Origin: Massilia sp. YIM B02443
GTDB lineage: Bacteria > Pseudomonadota > Gammaproteobacteria > Burkholderiales > Burkholderiaceae_D
Length of the DNA stretch: 64,000 bases
Direction: 5' to 3'
NCBI RefSeq assembly: GCF_030411955.1
Contig: NZ_JASNRA010000011.1
Location: 118,438-182,437, forward strand
Positions within the stretch are counted from its first letter, which is position 1. The number at the start of each line of letters is the position of its first letter. This document shows, piece after piece, positions 62,919 through 64,000 of the stretch. The notes under the pieces were generated by a model that had not been told where the DNA came from, did not search any database, and saw nothing but the letters and a program-made list of their open reading frames with translations. Made by a program: the position numbers and the translations under genes.

Positions 62919-64000
62919 ATGGGCTCCACATTCAAGAATTCCTGCCTCATCGGCCTGGGCGCGATCGCCGGGGTCGGCCTCACCATGCAGTTCTCGGCGC
63001 TTGCCCTCAAGCCGCCGGTCGAGGCCAGCATGCCCATGGCCGAGCTGCGCCAGCTGGCCGACGCCTATGGCGTGATCAAGTCCGACTACGTCGAGCCGAT
63101 CGAAGATAAACATCTACTCTCGCAGGCGATCGCCGGCATGGTCGAATCGCTCGACCCGCACTCGGCCTACCTCGACCCGCGTGCCTACCGCGAACTGCGC
63201 GAGGGCACCGAAGGCCGCTTCGTCGGCCTCGGCATCGAGATCGTCGAAAGCGAAGAAGGCTATATCGAGATCGTGGCGCCGATGGAAGATTCGCCGGCCG
63301 AGCAGGCCGGCATCAAGGCGGGCGACCTGATCACGCGCATCGACGACTTCGCGGTGCAGGGCGTGCCGCTGGACGACGCGATCAAGCGCATGCGCGGCGA
63401 GCCGGGCACCCGCGTCACCCTCACCATCGCGCGCAAGGACGCGCCCGCGCCGCTGCGCCTCACCGTCGAGCGGCGCGAGATCGTCCAGAAAAGCGTCAAG
63501 GCCAGGATGGTGGAGCCGGGCTACGGCTGGCTGCGCATTTCGCAGTTCCAGGAACCGACCGTGGACGACATGGCGGCCAGGCTGCAGGCCCTGTACCGCG
63601 AGGATCCGGACATGAAAGGCCTGGTGCTCGACCTGCGCAACGACCCTGGCGGCCTGCTGCAGGGCGCGATCGGGGTCGCCGCCGCCTTCCTGCCCAAGAA
63701 TGCCGAGATCGTCTCGACCAACGGCCAGCTGGAAGAACAGCGCCAGCGCTTTTATGGCCGCCCCGAGTTCTACATGCTGCGCAGCGGCGCCGATCCGCTG
63801 GCGGCGCTGCCGCCGGCGTTCAAGACGCTGCCGATGGTGGTGCTGGTCAATACCGGCTCGGCCTCGGCTTCCGAGATCGTGGCCGGCGCGCTGCAGGACT
63901 ACAAGCGCGCCGCGATCCTGGGCAGCCAGACCTTCGGCAAGGGCTCGGTGCAGACCATCCGCCCGATCGGCCGCGACGCCGCCGTCAAGCTGACCACGGC
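62919..64000 (+). CDS. S41 C-terminal processing peptidase (CtpA-like), 3' end outside window
   Basis: Start ATG at 62919 (MGSTFKNSCLIGLGAIAGVG), a signal or anchor helix, then MPMAELRQLADAYGVIKSDYVE, a region with SLDPHSAYLDP, a PDZ domain (FVGLGIEIVESEEGYIEIVA to about residue 175), and the protease core with the catalytic Ser in NTGSASASEIVAGAL and Lys in FGKGSVQT, both visible before the window ends. 360 codons are present. It is a periplasmic protease that trims C-termini of proteins. TATACT ends 8 bases before the ATG and no ribosome-binding site is clear, hinting at a very short leader. It is a housekeeping gene at the edge of the island. Confidence 0.95.
   Translation, partial: MGSTFKNSCLIGLGAIAGVGLTMQFSALALKPPVEASMPMAELRQLADAYGVIKSDYVEPIEDKHLLSQAIAGMVESLDPHSAYLDPRAYRELREGTEGRFVGLGIEIVESEEGYIEIVAPMEDSPAEQAGIKAGDLITRIDDFAVQGVPLDDAIKRMRGEPGTRVTLTIARKDAPAPLRLTVERREIVQKSVKARMVEPGYGWLRISQFQEPTVDDMAARLQALYREDPDMKGLVLDLRNDPGGLLQGAIGVAAAFLPKNAEIVSTNGQLEEQRQRFYGRPEFYMLRSGADPLAALPPAFKTLPMVVLVNTGSASASEIVAGALQDYKRAAILGSQTFGKGSVQTIRPIGRDAAVKLTT

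Overview
The window is high-GC DNA from a betaproteobacterium, most likely Oxalobacteraceae in the Massilia/Telluria/Duganella group. This is inferred from gene content and codon use; no search was run. Almost all of it is one large exopolysaccharide (EPS) and protein-sorting island of the exosortase A (XrtA, EpsH)/PEP-CTERM type, flanked by housekeeping genes.

Layout. (1) 1-5244 (+): the end of the TPR protein PrsT, then a compact FeeM-type N-acyl amino acid synthase / ThiF-like adenylyltransferase / nitroreductase-like triad closed by a strong terminator. (2) 5388-8669 (-): a PEP-CTERM protein gene with a near-perfect sigma-54 promoter, a GC-rich coding remnant, a Wza-like polysaccharide export lipoprotein and a trypsin-like protease. 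(3) 9082-29639 (+): the core XrtA operon, with chain-length determinant, tyrosine autokinase, outer-membrane beta-barrel, ATPase, polysaccharide deacetylase (interrupted by an in-frame TAG), FemAB-like protein, glycosyltransferases, an exosortase-EpsI fusion, amidotransferase, a 36-residue membrane protein, O-ligase, second deacetylase, flippase and more glycosyltransferases. (4) 29648-38043: an acyl/amino-acid module, with PLP decarboxylase and AMP ligase on the minus strand, then a DegT-like enzyme, an acetyltransferase, an acyl carrier protein, two alpha/beta hydrolases and a glycosyltransferase on the plus strand. (5) 37980-46910 (-): beta-helix protein, the PrsR/PrsK two-component pair, the initiating sugar-phosphate transferase, and a TviB/TviC-like pair predicted to make UDP-GalNAcA. 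(6) 47326-48671 (-): a frameshifted acyltransferase-3 gene and tRNA-Arg(CCG). (7) 48877-57883: diheme cytochrome c5, two secreted proteins possibly acting on polysaccharide (each with the same palindrome upstream), UDP-glucose dehydrogenase plus UDP-glucuronate 4-epimerase, and a glycosyltransferase preceded by a small His-rich ORF. (8) 57915-64000: an inverted REP-like pair, two tandem M13 metallopeptidases and the start of an S41 protease.

How it fits together. Nucleotide-sugar genes would supply uronic acid precursors (UDP-GalNAcA, UDP-GlcA, UDP-GalA). The TIGR03013-type transferase starts the repeat unit on a lipid carrier, the glycosyltransferases extend it, the flippase moves it across, and the chain-length protein, kinase and export lipoprotein polymerise and export it. 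Exosortase A processes PEP-CTERM proteins. PrsK/PrsR (a sigma-54 activator) would regulate them, which agrees with the sigma-54 promoter in front of the PEP-CTERM gene. The least understood parts are the FeeM/ThiF/nitroreductase triad and the ACP/AMP-ligase/decarboxylase/hydrolase module.

Family names are recognised from motifs, length and gene order. TIGRFAM-style labels are recalled, not searched.
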